64,000 nt of DNA from Gloeocapsopsis crepidinum LEGE 06123. GTDB lineage: Bacteria; Cyanobacteriota; Cyanobacteriia; Cyanobacteriales; Chroococcidiopsidaceae. The notes below the pieces were generated by a model. It was not told the origin of the DNA and did not search any database. It was given only the letters and a program-made list of their open reading frames with translations. The stretch is from positions 1 through 64,000 of the forward strand of contig NZ_JADEWN010000012.1 in NCBI RefSeq assembly GCF_015207655.1, written 5' to 3'. The translations under genes and the position numbers were made by a program. How positions within the stretch are numbered: position 1 is the stretch's first letter; each line of letters opens with the position of its first letter. This document shows positions 18,543 through 27,975 of the stretch, piece by piece.

Positions 18543-20756
18543 ATGGCAACGAAATTTCCAAAATTTAGCCAGGATCTCGCGCAGGACCCAACAACACGGC
18601 GTCTGTGGTACGGGATTGCTACAGCGCATGATTTTGAGACCCACGACGGAATGACCGAAGAGAATCTGTATCAGAAACTCTTTGCAACTCACTTCGGTCA
18701 TGTGGCAATCATTTTCTTGTGGACCTCCAGCCTCCTGTTCCACGTAGCCTGGCAAGGTAACTTTGAACAGTGGATCAAAGATCCACTCAATATCCGTCCG
18801 ATTGCCCACGCAATTTGGGACCCTCACTTTGGTAAAGCTGCAGTTGATGCATTTACCCAAGCAGGTGCAACATACCCCGTTAACATTGCTTACTCTGGTG
18901 TTTATCACTGGTGGTACACGATCGGGATGCGGACAAACAACGATCTTTACAGCGGTGCAGTCTTTCTGCTGATTCTCGCTGGAGTGTTTTTGTTCGCAGG
19001 TTGGTTACACTTGCAACCAAAGTTCCGTCCTAGCTTGTCTTGGTTTAAGAGTGCGGAGCCTCGCCTCAACCACCACTTAGCAGGTTTGTTTGGCGTTAGC
19101 TCGCTTGCTTGGACTGGTCACTTGGTTCACGTTGCTATCCCCGAATCGCGCGGACAGCACGTTGGTTGGGATAACTTCTTAACAACACTTCCTCATCCTG
19201 AGGGCTTAAGACCATTCTTTACTGGTAACTGGGGTGTTTACGCTGCTAATGCTGACACTGCCAACCACGTTTTCGGTACATCACAAGGTGCAGGAACGGC
19301 AATTCTGACCTTCTTAGGTGGATTCCATCCCCAAACTCAGTCGCTGTGGCTGACTGATATGGCACATCACCATTTAGCGATCGCTGTGATTTTCATCATT
19401 GCGGGTCACATGTACCGGACAAACTTTGGAATTGGTCACAGCATCAAAGAGATGCTCAACGCCAAGAACTTCTTTGGTACTAAAACCGAAGGTCAGTTCA
19501 ACCTGCCACACCAAGGGTTGTACGACACAATTAACAACTCACTACACTTCCAGTTGTCCTTAGCACTTGCTGCATTGGGAACCATCACTTCTTTGGTAGC
19601 CCAGCATATGTATGCAATGCCCCCATATGCTTTTATGGGTCAGGACTTCACTACGCAAGCTGCGCTGTATACTCATCACCAGTACATTGCTGTATTTCTG
19701 ATGGTAGGCGCGTTTGCTCACGCAGGTATTTTCTGGGTAAGAGACTACGATGCTGAGCAAAACAAAGGCAACGTACTTGATCGCGTACTACAGCACAAAG
19801 AAGCGATTATCTCGCACTTAAGCTGGGTATCGCTCTTCCTAGGTTTCCATACCTTAGGTTTGTACGTTCATAACGACGTTGTTGTTGCTTTTGGTACTCC
19901 TGAGAAGCAGATTTTGATTGAGCCAGTATTTGCTCAATTCATTCAAGCTTCCCACGGTAAAGTACTCTACGGCTTGAACACCTTACTATCTAATCCAGAT
20001 AGTGTTGCTTCCACAGCTGGTGCAGCTTGGCTACCAGGTTGGTTAGATGCTATTAACAACACGACCAACTCGCTATTCTTAACGATTGGTCCTGGTGACT
20101 TCTTAGTACACCATGCCTTTGCACTAGGTATTCACACCACAGTTCTTGTTTTGGTTAAAGGTGCTTTAGATGCTCGTGGTTCTAAACTCATGCCAGACAA
20201 GAAAGACTTTGGTTATGCGTTTCCTTGCGATGGTCCAGGTCGTGGCGGTACTTGCGACATCTCAGCTTGGGATGCCTTCTATCTCGCCTTATTCTGGGCT
20301 TTAAATACAGTAGGATGGGTTACGTTCTACTGGCACTGGAAACACCTGGGTATCTGGCAAGGCAACGTAGCACAGTTTAATGAGTCTTCTACGTATCTCA
20401 TGGGCTGGCTGCGAGATTATCTCTGGTTGTACTCAGCACAGTTGATTAACGGTTACAACCCATACGGTATGAACAACCTAGCCGTTTGGTCTTGGATGTT
20501 CTTGTTCGGACACCTCGTTTGGGCAACCGGCTTCATGTTCTTGATCTCTTGGAGAGGCTACTGGCAAGAGTTGATTGAAACTCTTGTTTGGGCACACGAA
20601 CGGACTCCACTCGCAAGCTTGGTTCGTTGGAAAGACAAGCCAGTTGCTATGTCCATCGTCCAAGGTCGTTTAGTGGGTTTAGCTCACTTCACCGTTGGTT
20701 ATGTCTTAACATACGCAGCGTTTGTTATTGCCTCAACGGCTGGTAAGTTTGGTTAA
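18543..20756 (+). CDS. psaB: Photosystem I P700 chlorophyll a apoprotein A2
   Basis: 737-aa partner of PsaA in the PSI core. N-terminus [20 protein letters not shown] and the F_X loop [20 protein letters not shown] (Cys about 562 and 571) are typical. Compared with remembered Nostoc-type PsaB it is a few residues shorter: the lumenal loop before [10 protein letters not shown] reads [11 protein letters not shown] rather than a longer loop with an NYxNVW word, and a segment usually FQLGWHLACLG reads [11 protein letters not shown]. These sites may bear on low-energy antenna chlorophylls (inference). Ends at a terminator. Confidence 0.98.
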   Translation: MATKFPKFSQDLAQDPTTRRLWYGIATAHDFETHDGMTEENLYQKLFATHFGHVAIIFLWTSSLLFHVAWQGNFEQWIKDPLNIRPIAHAIWDPHFGKAAVDAFTQAGATYPVNIAYSGVYHWWYTIGMRTNNDLYSGAVFLLILAGVFLFAGWLHLQPKFRPSLSWFKSAEPRLNHHLAGLFGVSSLAWTGHLVHVAIPESRGQHVGWDNFLTTLPHPEGLRPFFTGNWGVYAANADTANHVFGTSQGAGTAILTFLGGFHPQTQSLWLTDMAHHHLAIAVIFIIAGHMYRTNFGIGHSIKEMLNAKNFFGTKTEGQFNLPHQGLYDTINNSLHFQLSLALAALGTITSLVAQHMYAMPPYAFMGQDFTTQAALYTHHQYIAVFLMVGAFAHAGIFWVRDYDAEQNKGNVLDRVLQHKEAIISHLSWVSLFLGFHTLGLYVHNDVVVAFGTPEKQILIEPVFAQFIQASHGKVLYGLNTLLSNPDSVASTAGAAWLPGWLDAINNTTNSLFLTIGPGDFLVHHAFALGIHTTVLVLVKGALDARGSKLMPDKKDFGYAFPCDGPGRGGTCDISAWDAFYLALFWALNTVGWVTFYWHWKHLGIWQGNVAQFNESSTYLMGWLRDYLWLYSAQLINGYNPYGMNNLAVWSWMFLFGHLVWATGFMFLISWRGYWQELIETLVWAHERTPLASLVRWKDKPVAMSIVQGRLVGLAHFTVGYVLTYAAFVIASTAGKFG

Positions 20757-20783
20757 CTAGCTTTCTAGAAGATTAACCACATT

Positions 20784-20813
20784 CCCTCACGATTACAGTG
20801 GGGGATTTTTTTT
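20784..20813 (+). terminator. Rho-independent terminator of psaAB
   Basis: Stem CCCTCAC / GTGGGGG (one G-T pair) with a 7-base loop, directly followed by A and eight T. It sits 28 bp after the psaB stop. Confidence 0.85.
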
Positions 20814-20944
20814 GGCAGAATACGAGTGCGAAATCTGGAGGAGTCAGCAAAATAGCTCCTGTGCAGCTTGTTACCAGCAGTAGTTCTGATCCCTTCGCTG
20901 TGTTTATGCTAGTTCTAGAATGAAAAAGTTATTTATATGCTTTA

Positions 20945-22690
20945 ATGGCAAAATCTAGGCTCGCTCAACTTGGTTCTTATCTACGTCCCCATTGGCGAAC
21001 GTGTACAGTGGGGATTTTGGCTTTATTAGTTGTTAATGCTTTAGGCGTTTATATCCCGCTACTGATTCGTAACATTATTGACACGCTTCAAGTTACATTC
21101 AGTTTCGGGCAAGTTATCCAGTATGTCGTACTTATTGTTGTTCTGAGTTCCGTCATGTGGGTAATCCGCATGGTGTCACGGGTTGCCCTATTTGGTGTCG
21201 GTCGTCAAGTTGAGTTTGACCTCAAACAGAAAATCTTTGAACACTTATTAAAACTTGAACCATCATATTTTGCGGCAAATACTGCGGGCGATCTCATTAA
21301 CCGAGCAACAAGTGATGTTGATAATATCCGACGGTTATTAGGATTTGCTGTTCTAAGCATAGCTAATACAATATTTGCTTACGCTTTAACACTTCCAGTT
21401 ATGCTGGCGCTTAGCGTGCAACTAACGCTAGCAGCGATCGTCGTCTACCCAATCATGATGTTTCTGGTGCAGTTGTTTAGCGATCGCCTCCGCAAAGAAC
21501 AACAACAGGTACAAGAAGAACTCTCAACTGTTAGCGAACTGATTCAAGAAGACATGAGTGGCATTGCCCTGATCAAAATTTACGCTCAGGAGCAAAACGA
21601 ACGCCGTGCTTTTCGTCACAAAAATCAGCAGTTACTCAACGCAAATCTAAAATTAGCAAAGACACGCAATACTCTGTTCCCACTCGTAAGTGGACTTGCC
21701 TACGTTAGCTTACTCATCCTCTTGTGGTTAGGTTCAGGACAGCTAATTGCTGGTACTCTCTCTGTGGGTGATTTTATTGCTCTGATACTATACGTCGAGC
21801 GACTTGTTTTTCCAACTGCCCTATTAGGATTTACAATTACAGCTTATCAACGTGGCGAAGTCAGTATTGATCGCATTGAGTCCATTTTGACCGTATCACC
21901 AAAAATTCAAGACACCAATGAGGCGATCTCAATACCTCAACAAGTCCGAGGTGAACTAGTTGCCAGAAACTTAAGCTTTACCTATCCTGGTTCGACAACA
22001 CCAGCATTAAAAGAAGTGAGCTTTAAGATTGCACCAGGAGAAACTGTGGCGGTTGTAGGACCAATTGGTGCAGGAAAATCAACGCTAGCAAATGCTTTGC
22101 CACGACTACTTGACATTGAACGAGGACAACTCTTTTTGGATGGCAACGATATTACTCAAATCAAACTACAGGATTTGCGCAGTGCGATCGCTTATGTCCC
22201 TCAAGATAGTTTTTTATTCAGCACCACGATCAAAAATAATATCCGCTACGGCGATCCTTTAAGCGAACAAACTGAAGTCGAACATAGTGCAAAACAAGCT
22301 CAAATTCATCCAGAAATTCTCAACTTTCCTCAACAGTATAAAACCATAGTTGGCGAACGCGGGATTACACTTTCTGGCGGACAACGACAACGTACTGCTT
22401 TAGCAAGGGCTTTATTAGTCGATGCACCTGTATTGATCCTCGACGATGCTTTATCTAGCGTAGACAACCAAACTGCAACCGAAATTCTCAACAACCTCTC
22501 ACACGGAACACAACGCAAAACGGTTGTCTTTATCTCACACCAAATGTCCGCTGCAGCAACTGCCGATCGCATCTTTGTCATGGATCAGGGTCGAATTGTG
22601 CAAACAGGGACACACGCTGAACTTTTGCAACAGCCAGGACTATACCGTACACTGTGGAATCAGCATCAGATGAAAGAATTACTGCAATAA
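20945..22690 (+). CDS. Half-size ABC exporter (membrane domain plus ATPase), degenerate Walker B
   Basis: 581-aa type IV (MsbA/BmrA-like) exporter subunit: six membrane segments in residues about 15-300, then a nucleotide-binding domain with Walker A GPIGAGKST (about 371), Q-loop YVPQDSFLF, signature LSGGQRQR (about 475) and Walker B LILDDALSSVD (about 496). The residue after the Walker B Asp is Asp instead of the catalytic Glu. In known heterodimeric exporters this marks the subunit with the degenerate ATP site, so a partner with a normal site may be encoded elsewhere (inference). No partner is adjacent. Substrate unknown. It is separated from psaB by a terminator. Confidence 0.9.
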   Translation: MAKSRLAQLGSYLRPHWRTCTVGILALLVVNALGVYIPLLIRNIIDTLQVTFSFGQVIQYVVLIVVLSSVMWVIRMVSRVALFGVGRQVEFDLKQKIFEHLLKLEPSYFAANTAGDLINRATSDVDNIRRLLGFAVLSIANTIFAYALTLPVMLALSVQLTLAAIVVYPIMMFLVQLFSDRLRKEQQQVQEELSTVSELIQEDMSGIALIKIYAQEQNERRAFRHKNQQLLNANLKLAKTRNTLFPLVSGLAYVSLLILLWLGSGQLIAGTLSVGDFIALILYVERLVFPTALLGFTITAYQRGEVSIDRIESILTVSPKIQDTNEAISIPQQVRGELVARNLSFTYPGSTTPALKEVSFKIAPGETVAVVGPIGAGKSTLANALPRLLDIERGQLFLDGNDITQIKLQDLRSAIAYVPQDSFLFSTTIKNNIRYGDPLSEQTEVEHSAKQAQIHPEILNFPQQYKTIVGERGITLSGGQRQRTALARALLVDAPVLILDDALSSVDNQTATEILNNLSHGTQRKTVVFISHQMSAAATADRIFVMDQGRIVQTGTHAELLQQPGLYRTLWNQHQMKELLQ

Positions 22691-22744
22691 AGCTTCTCAA
22701 AACTAAATCAGTTGCGGCTGCTTAACAGTGATACAATTATCTTC

Positions 22745-22905
22745 CCATCGGTTCGGTTAAAAACCAGAGGTAACGGGGAAAGTCCGGTGTAAATCCGGTG
22801 CTGTCCCGCAACTGTGAAAGAAGTTATGAGTGAGTCAATCTAACTTCATAACTGAGAACCCAAAACTCAAAATCTAAAGTCAGAATGCCCGCCGAAGGGA
22901 GTCTA
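22745..22905 (+). promoter_or_regulatory. Cobalamin (B12) riboswitch
   Basis: Shows the conserved core in order: GGGAA then CCGGTGTAAATCCGGTGCTG (hairpin plus B12 box neighbourhood), GTCCCGCAACTGTGA, and downstream GTCAGAATGCCCGCC. This is the diagnostic adenosylcobalamin riboswitch pattern. It lies about 105 bp upstream of a HupE-type transporter gene on the same strand, so cobalamin should repress that transporter. No clear terminator is seen between the aptamer and the start codon, which favours translational control (inference). Confidence 0.93.
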
Positions 22906-23008
22906 CACCAAGCTGCGATCGCCCAGAAAACAGAACATTTTGTTTTGAGTTTATTTCTGAAGAAATCAGCTAGGCATTAATCACGGATTTATCTGCGAGG
23001 TACAGAGT

Positions 23009-23659
23009 ATGTCCAGTCAGAATTTTGCGCCATTTCGGCAACTGAATCCTTTTATTTTGAGTGCTAGTCTAGGAATTCTATTTTTAAGCACAGCACAACA
23101 GGCTCTAGCACACCATGCATTAGGAAGTGAAACTCCGACTAATTTTTTTGAGGGATTTATCTCAGGGTTAGCGCATCCAGTCATTGGTTTAGACCATTTG
23201 GCGTTTGTTGTTGCCATTGGTTTAATCGCCGCAGGACAAATAAACGGTACTATCATTCCAGCAGGATTTGTTTTAGCCGCACTTGTAGGAACCGGAATTC
23301 ATGTACTCAACTTCGATCTACCAGCAGCAGAAATTGCAATCGCCCTATCAGTAGTTACCTTTGGCGTCATGCTAGCAATTCCGCGTAAACCTAATTGGAT
23401 TGTCTTGACTTGTTTGGGTGCGATCGCTGGTTTATTTCACGGCTATGCTTACGGAGAAGCAATTATCGGTGCAGGAATGATACCTTTAGTTGCTTACTTA
23501 CTAGGATTTAGCTTAATTCAGTATGGTGTAGCAATGTTAGCGCGTGCTGTAGGTAATCTGATCATTCATAAAATACCAAATCGACAAATCATGCGACTTT
23601 GTGGCTTAGCGATCGCTGCGATTGGTATTGTTTTTATGACTAATTTGTTATTTGGGTAA
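23009..23659 (+). CDS. hupE: HupE/UreJ-family metal transporter, probable cobalt uptake
   Basis: 216-aa protein with a signal-like N-terminus (cut near QALAHH) and about six membrane segments. The HupE signature HPVIGLDHLAFVVAIGL (about residues 54-70) and a later HGYAYGE motif provide His residues for metal. HupE/UreJ proteins are secondary Ni/Co permeases; control by the B12 riboswitch directly upstream points to cobalt supply for cobalamin synthesis. The ATG is preceded by GAGGT. Single-gene transcription unit as far as seen. Confidence 0.88.
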   Translation: MSSQNFAPFRQLNPFILSASLGILFLSTAQQALAHHALGSETPTNFFEGFISGLAHPVIGLDHLAFVVAIGLIAAGQINGTIIPAGFVLAALVGTGIHVLNFDLPAAEIAIALSVVTFGVMLAIPRKPNWIVLTCLGAIAGLFHGYAYGEAIIGAGMIPLVAYLLGFSLIQYGVAMLARAVGNLIIHKIPNRQIMRLCGLAIAAIGIVFMTNLLFG

Positions 23660-23918
23660 AATGCTTGATGCGGTGGGATTGAGTATCTTATCAACTGTTT
23701 GAGCGATCGCCAGCTGCATCAAGGTTGATAATGGCAAAACCAGCAGTTTAAAGTGTAAAAAACCATATCGCACGCTAACCATAGCTCACACCAATAGATA
23801 ATTCTTCTCAAGAAGCCTGAAAAACAAAATACAGGCTGAGAAAACTTACCACCATACAGTAGAGCGGCAATTTTTATCCCTAGAGCGTCGATTTACAGTA
23901 TCCTACACAAATGCAAGT

Positions 23919-23965
23919 GCGAACGAATTCACTACTAAACAAACAAAGTCCTCAGTGGACTTATA
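23919..23965 (+). repeat. Dispersed two-hairpin repeat, copy B (diverged)
   Basis: Reads GCGAACGAATTCACTACTAA then ACAAACAAAGTCCTCAGTGGACTT; the same layout as copies A and C, with the second stem AAGTCC/GGACTT intact and the first weakened. Confidence 0.6.
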
Positions 23966-24026
23966 CCAAATCAAAAATTAATTGCTACAAATGCACCCCA
24001 CCACCTACAGCACTTCCCCTTACCAA

Positions 24027-24047
24027 GCTGACAGGTGTAGGTATTTT
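24027..24047 (+). repeat. Left inverted repeat flanking the Rpn/DUF4351 gene
   Basis: GCTGACAGGTGTAGGT followed by ATTTT. The reverse complement of the same 16 bases occurs at 25064-25079 on the other side of the gene, both pointing inward. Confidence 0.6.
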
Positions 24048-24093
24048 CTGGCTAAAAGAAAGATAAATTGAAATTTTGAGTTTTTGCTAAATT

Positions 24094-24915
24094 TTAATTT
24101 TTGGGTTGATTTAACCATGCTTCTAAATCAGCTAAACTTGTCAAATCAAACAAAGCTTCTCCCAAAGTTTCTAATTGATTGGTAGATAAACTTCGTATAC
24201 GTTCTGTCAAAGATGAATCGATATCACCAAAACGACGATTTACGAGACGCAAAGTGTACGTGAAGGCTTCCCTTTGTTCTCCCTTCTGCAAAATATCTTG
24301 ATAAATCACTGATTCCTGCATAGTCTCCTCGCTCAATAACTGACGAATCAAACCTTTCTCAAATCGCAACCCAGCTAAAATCTCTGTATAAGCAGCAATA
24401 TTCTGCCTTGTCTCTCTATCGGCAATTTTAGCAAGACTTTGAGCCACCTGAGATAATAACCCTGGGGGTGAATCTGTTTGTGTCAATGGTGCTAACGCTA
24501 ATAATGCCGGATTCTCTAAAAATAATGTTGCCTCTTGCTCCCACATTCTGACAACACGATAGCGATGATTTGTCATCTCATTGACATAAGTTTCGGTAAA
24601 AGCAATGTCTTGAGTTGTCTGTTGCAAGAAAATCACTACCTGGGTAATGGGAAGATCGTATTTTCTGACTAATCTGACAAAATAATCCAACATTCGTAAG
24701 GGAATGGGAGTTAAGGATTTTTGTGTTGTTTGAAATTCCAAATGCAAAATCCGATTTTCTGTTTGTAAGAAGGTTACAGAATCGGCGCGAATTGGTTCGA
24801 TGCTTAATTCTGTTTTTAAAACTTTGATTGTTTGCGGTTCCTCAGTTAACAGCCACCGCGCAAAATCTGTGGGATATTTTTCGGCTAAGATTTTGCCAAC
24901 GTTGTCAAAAGCCAC
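24094..24915 (-). CDS. Rpn/YhgA-like PD-(D/E)XK nuclease family protein with DUF4351
   Basis: 273 aa starting at GTG 24915. The N-terminal half matches the Rpn/putative transposase family, with a nuclease-like core (ADSVTFLQTENRILHLEFQT: D...E-x-Q instead of E-x-K), and the last about 55 residues (LRLVNRRFGDIDSSLTERIR, LEALGEALFDLTSLADLEAWL-like) match DUF4351. Relatives such as E. coli RpnA promote recombination; cyanobacteria carry many copies. The gene is bracketed by inverted repeats about 1 kb apart, so it may be mobile. No ribosome-binding site was obvious. Confidence 0.82.
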   Translation of the reverse strand: MAFDNVGKILAEKYPTDFARWLLTEEPQTIKVLKTELSIEPIRADSVTFLQTENRILHLEFQTTQKSLTPIPLRMLDYFVRLVRKYDLPITQVVIFLQQTTQDIAFTETYVNEMTNHRYRVVRMWEQEATLFLENPALLALAPLTQTDSPPGLLSQVAQSLAKIADRETRQNIAAYTEILAGLRFEKGLIRQLLSEETMQESVIYQDILQKGEQREAFTYTLRLVNRRFGDIDSSLTERIRSLSTNQLETLGEALFDLTSLADLEAWLNQPKN

Positions 24916-25058
24916 TCATTCTACTGAAATTGTTTCCGTTGTTAGTTTATCAGTATTGAGGAATGGCAATCTATTTACTCAACCATCTTCCGATTCCTCT
25001 TCATCGTTTATGCTTTCCCCCTAGTCCTGTTGACCATTTCTATAGTACCCATCCCTGT

Positions 25059-25091
25059 AAAAAACCTACACCTGTCAGCGGTGGAGGGGTT
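25059..25091 (-). terminator. Hairpin terminator of the AraC-regulator operon; also right inverted repeat of the Rpn bracket
   Basis: On the minus strand: CCTCCACC, loop GCTGACA, GGTGTAGG, then TTTTTT; one mismatch in the stem. It lies 17 bp after the stop of the AraC-type gene. Its 16-base core GCTGACAGGTGTAGGT is repeated in inverse orientation at 24027. Confidence 0.7.
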
Positions 25092-25107
25092 CAAAATCCT
25101 ATTGTAC

Positions 25108-26079
25108 TTAACCTAAAATCTGTTTTTTGCCAGCCCGACAATCTTTCGGTGTGATCCCAAACTTGCGCTTAAATGCCGCTGTAAAGTGTCCTAAATGCGA
25201 ATATCCTACTGCATGGGCAACTTCTGATATCCGTGTTTCCTTGCAACGTAACATGATCTGTGCCTGCTCCATGCGATGGTGGTGTAAGTAACCAAACACC
25301 GTTGTTCCAAAAAGTTCTCGGAAACCTTGTTGCAGTTTGCGATCGCTTAATCCCACTAATTGCGCTAGTTCCGTTAATGAAGGAGGATAGTTTAAGCGCT
25401 GGTGTAAAATTTCTTTAGCGTGGTGAAGTTGCTCAATTGTGTTTGGATGAAGTTGCGATCGCTGTCCATTATCTGCCAAAATTGGCTCTAGCTGCATCGC
25501 TAATAATTCAAACACTTTAGATTGAAGATAGAGGCGCTGGGCTGTTCCTTGAAAAGGAGCATTCAAAATTTGTCGAACGGCGGCTTGCATTGTCCAAGTC
25601 ACATCTGGAAAAAATGATACCTTCCACTCGTTCTCTTTAATAAATAGCTTGACAATTTGCTCTGGTTCTCCAGCCATGAAACCTTTAAGTAATTCTGGCA
25701 ATAGATGCACATTAATCGCAGTTATCGGCTGTAATTTCTGTATTTTTTGTACATACGCAGGTGAAATTCCACTTCCAGACAAGTAGCTGCATTTTCCACC
25801 ACTAGCTGGATAAACGTTGTTATAAGTGAATAACCCAGATGAAAGTATCAGAAATTGTATTAGATGATCGTGAACAGGTACCCGAACTTCTATGTCATCA
25901 TGCAATTCATAGTTAAAAATTTCCAGCCATAGCCCTGGTAGTAGTTCTATTTCTCGGCAATATCCCTGACCTATACGAGGAGACACGATAAATATCTCAC
26001 CATCAGGGTGATGTTCGCTGCTTTGAGCAGGTTCATACATCAATTCACCGAAGTTGGCTGCGGAAAGGATGAGAGTCAT
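25108..26079 (-). CDS. AraC-family transcriptional regulator, PchR-like
   Basis: The track starts at TTG 26115; ATG 26079 (MTLILSAANFGELMYE) fits the usual start of PchR-like cyanobacterial regulators and gives 323 aa. The N-terminal part is a ligand-sensing region; the C-terminal about 100 residues hold two helix-turn-helix motifs (LTELAQLVGLSDRKLQQGFR and ISEVAHAVGYSHLGHFTAAF-KRKFGITP). PchR-type proteins often control siderophore or iron-uptake genes. Here the gene is last in a minus-strand row after three metal-handling-type genes, suggesting it regulates them (inference). Confidence 0.85.
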   Translation of the reverse strand: MTLILSAANFGELMYEPAQSSEHHPDGEIFIVSPRIGQGYCREIELLPGLWLEIFNYELHDDIEVRVPVHDHLIQFLILSSGLFTYNNVYPASGGKCSYLSGSGISPAYVQKIQKLQPITAINVHLLPELLKGFMAGEPEQIVKLFIKENEWKVSFFPDVTWTMQAAVRQILNAPFQGTAQRLYLQSKVFELLAMQLEPILADNGQRSQLHPNTIEQLHHAKEILHQRLNYPPSLTELAQLVGLSDRKLQQGFRELFGTTVFGYLHHHRMEQAQIMLRCKETRISEVAHAVGYSHLGHFTAAFKRKFGITPKDCRAGKKQILG

Positions 26080-26173
26080 TAGAGAACTGGGTAACGTTGG
26101 GCTTGCTGCCAGCAATTATCAATAATCTTACCGCGATCCTTCTTTCTATTAGCCTTTAAATTGAAATACCAAA

Positions 26174-26758
26174 TCACTTTATCGATGTCTTTTTAGCGAT
26201 CAAAACTGCCAAAATTAACCCTAATACGACGAGTGTAGATGCGATCGCTGGTATTATCCATTGATTTTCTGTTGGCTGTGGTTGTGATGGTAACTGCGCT
26301 ACAGTTGGTGATGGAGAAGGCGCGACTCCTGGTGCAACATTAACGTCATAACTTAATTCAAAAGCTTGAAAACTTCCTGCAACTTTGGGAGAACCAGTGA
26401 ACTGCAATCGATAAGCGCCAGATTGCGGAAAAACGATTTCAGCAGCAGGAATATTCTGAAAGCGTTCTGCTGAGATGGATTTTAAAGGTGGTTCTAGTAG
26501 CGGCTGAGATGACGATGATTCTGAATAAACGGCTAACTTGCAATCGCACTCAGCTAAAGGAATAATTTGTCCTCCCTTACGAGTCAGCGCAAACCAAGTC
26601 AGTGAAGATTCTCCAGCACGCGGATTATCATTTGGTTCGATATGTAAAGTTGCACCAACATCCGCAGCAGTTTGAACTTTGTGAGCGAAAACAGGTGATG
26701 CGATCGCCAGCGAAACTACTACAGCAAAACTACTGATTGTGGCGTAGCGGGGGAGCAT
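26174..26758 (-). CDS. Exported, membrane-anchored hypothetical protein
   Basis: 194 aa: signal peptide MLPRYATISSFAVVVSLAIA ending SPVFA-HK, an extracytoplasmic beta-type domain (about residues 26-140, with a DCK-type Cys pair in AECDCKLAVY), a Pro/Ser-rich linker and one C-terminal membrane helix before KKTSIK. Its first 29 bp overlap the end of the upstream TauE/SafE-like gene, indicating translational coupling. The fold recalls CopC/FixH-like periplasmic domains, but no family is assigned. Likely works with the two preceding gene products. Confidence 0.65.
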   Translation of the reverse strand: MLPRYATISSFAVVVSLAIASPVFAHKVQTAADVGATLHIEPNDNPRAGESSLTWFALTRKGGQIIPLAECDCKLAVYSESSSSQPLLEPPLKSISAERFQNIPAAEIVFPQSGAYRLQFTGSPKVAGSFQAFELSYDVNVAPGVAPSPSPTVAQLPSQPQPTENQWIIPAIASTLVVLGLILAVLIAKKTSIK

Positions 26759-27971
26759 AAAACTTCTCCAATGATAATATTGACCAAAACCAACGCGATC
26801 GCACTAACAATACTCCTAGTGTTAGCAAGCCTAAACCAGCGACAAATAGATAATTACGCCACGTCTGTTGCAAAGTTCCTAAATAATGCGATCCAATCAG
26901 CACGACATGAATTGCGCATAAAACTAAAGCTGGAACACTTAACAAGTGAAGTTGTCGCCAGTGCTTACCCAAAGTTTTTTGCAGACGATCAAAACTCGTA
27001 AAAGCTGCTGGAGTTATTAATAGTAAAGCCATTATTCCACAAGCGATCGCAAATTGATGCTGTGGCAACATAAAAAATACGGCTTGCCAATTCCAACCCA
27101 AGGTATGCTGAATTGTGTGACCAACATGAACAAGTGCTAACACAAACGCTCCTACCCCCAAAGTCCGACGATATTTTAGGGGTTGCGCCCACACACGCCG
27201 TATCGGACGCGCAATCAACGCCAGCATCAAACACAACAATGCACCATGACCTGTAATATAAATTAACCCGTGACCATCACCCGTGCGCACCAGTGTCAAC
27301 ACGCCGATAAAAATCGTCAACCAACCTGCTAAACGATACAACTGACTGCGCTGATTTGTACCAATAACCGCAGTCGAGACACCCACACCTAACATCGTAG
27401 GTACTGTACCCAAACCAAAAGCAAACAGGATTGCCGCCCCACGCCAAAAACTTCCAGTTTCGGCAGCTTTAATTTGCGCCGCATACAAAAAACCACATGG
27501 CATTAAACCCCAAACAATCCCCAAAGCCGCTGGCGTCCACCATTTAGTATGAAACGACAGCCTTACCATCGCTGCACTTAAGCGATTATGCAAATTTCCC
27601 TGAGTTAACGGATGCAGAAACGGCAGACGCGGTAAAAATTGCGGTTTAACCTGAACAATGCCAAACCAGATCAGCATCAACCCTGTCAAAATGGCAATTC
27701 CTTGACGTAGCCAACTACCATCCCCCGCCATTTGTCCGCCAGCAATTAGAACAGAACCTAAAGCCCCAATTCCGGCACCCACCAAGGTGTAACTTAGCAA
27801 TCTACCCAAATTTAGTAAGAGATGAAATGTAAACTGTTGCTGCCAAGGGGGAAAAGTTTGCTGCTGCGTCAATGACAATGAAAACGCTGTCGTCAACGGC
27901 ACACACATTCCTACACAGTGCCCAAAACTCCCCAGAAATCCCAGGGTTATCATTAACAACAGGTCAACCAT
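26730..27971 (-). CDS. TauE/SafE-like (DsbD-type) membrane protein fused to a ferric-reductase-like membrane domain
   Basis: 413 aa, about ten membrane segments. The N-terminal half has the GFLGSFGHCVGMCVPLTTAF motif and the GLMPCGFLYAA motif of the sulfite exporter TauE/SafE-DsbD-like family that recurs in metal and cytochrome maturation genes. The C-terminal half (from about residue 230) has paired His in membrane helices (HVGHTIQHTLGW, WRQLHLLSVPALVLCAIHVV), like ferric-reductase/MsrQ-type heme-binding bundles. A role in electron delivery to periplasmic metal is inferred. It starts 4 bp after the 162-aa gene and overlaps the next gene by 29 bp. Confidence 0.75.
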   Translation of the reverse strand: MVDLLLMITLGFLGSFGHCVGMCVPLTTAFSLSLTQQQTFPPWQQQFTFHLLLNLGRLLSYTLVGAGIGALGSVLIAGGQMAGDGSWLRQGIAILTGLMLIWFGIVQVKPQFLPRLPFLHPLTQGNLHNRLSAAMVRLSFHTKWWTPAALGIVWGLMPCGFLYAAQIKAAETGSFWRGAAILFAFGLGTVPTMLGVGVSTAVIGTNQRSQLYRLAGWLTIFIGVLTLVRTGDGHGLIYITGHGALLCLMLALIARPIRRVWAQPLKYRRTLGVGAFVLALVHVGHTIQHTLGWNWQAVFFMLPQHQFAIACGIMALLLITPAAFTSFDRLQKTLGKHWRQLHLLSVPALVLCAIHVVLIGSHYLGTLQQTWRNYLFVAGLGLLTLGVLLVRSRWFWSILSLEKFYAPPLRHNQ

Positions 27972-27975
27972 TAAA

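Larger units (their letters stand above)
23660..24093. other. Intergenic region with two kinds of repeat
   Basis: 434 bp between convergent genes. It contains copy B of the dispersed two-hairpin repeat (23919-23965) and the left inverted repeat of the Rpn-gene bracket (24027-24047). No ORF or RNA gene was supported. Confidence 0.5.

Noticed and set aside
16208-20756. Possibility that psaAB belong to a far-red photosystem (FaRLiP) cluster
   Set aside because: No psaL2/psaF2/psaJ2, psb paralogues, apc paralogues or rfp regulators flank the pair; it looks like the ordinary locus.
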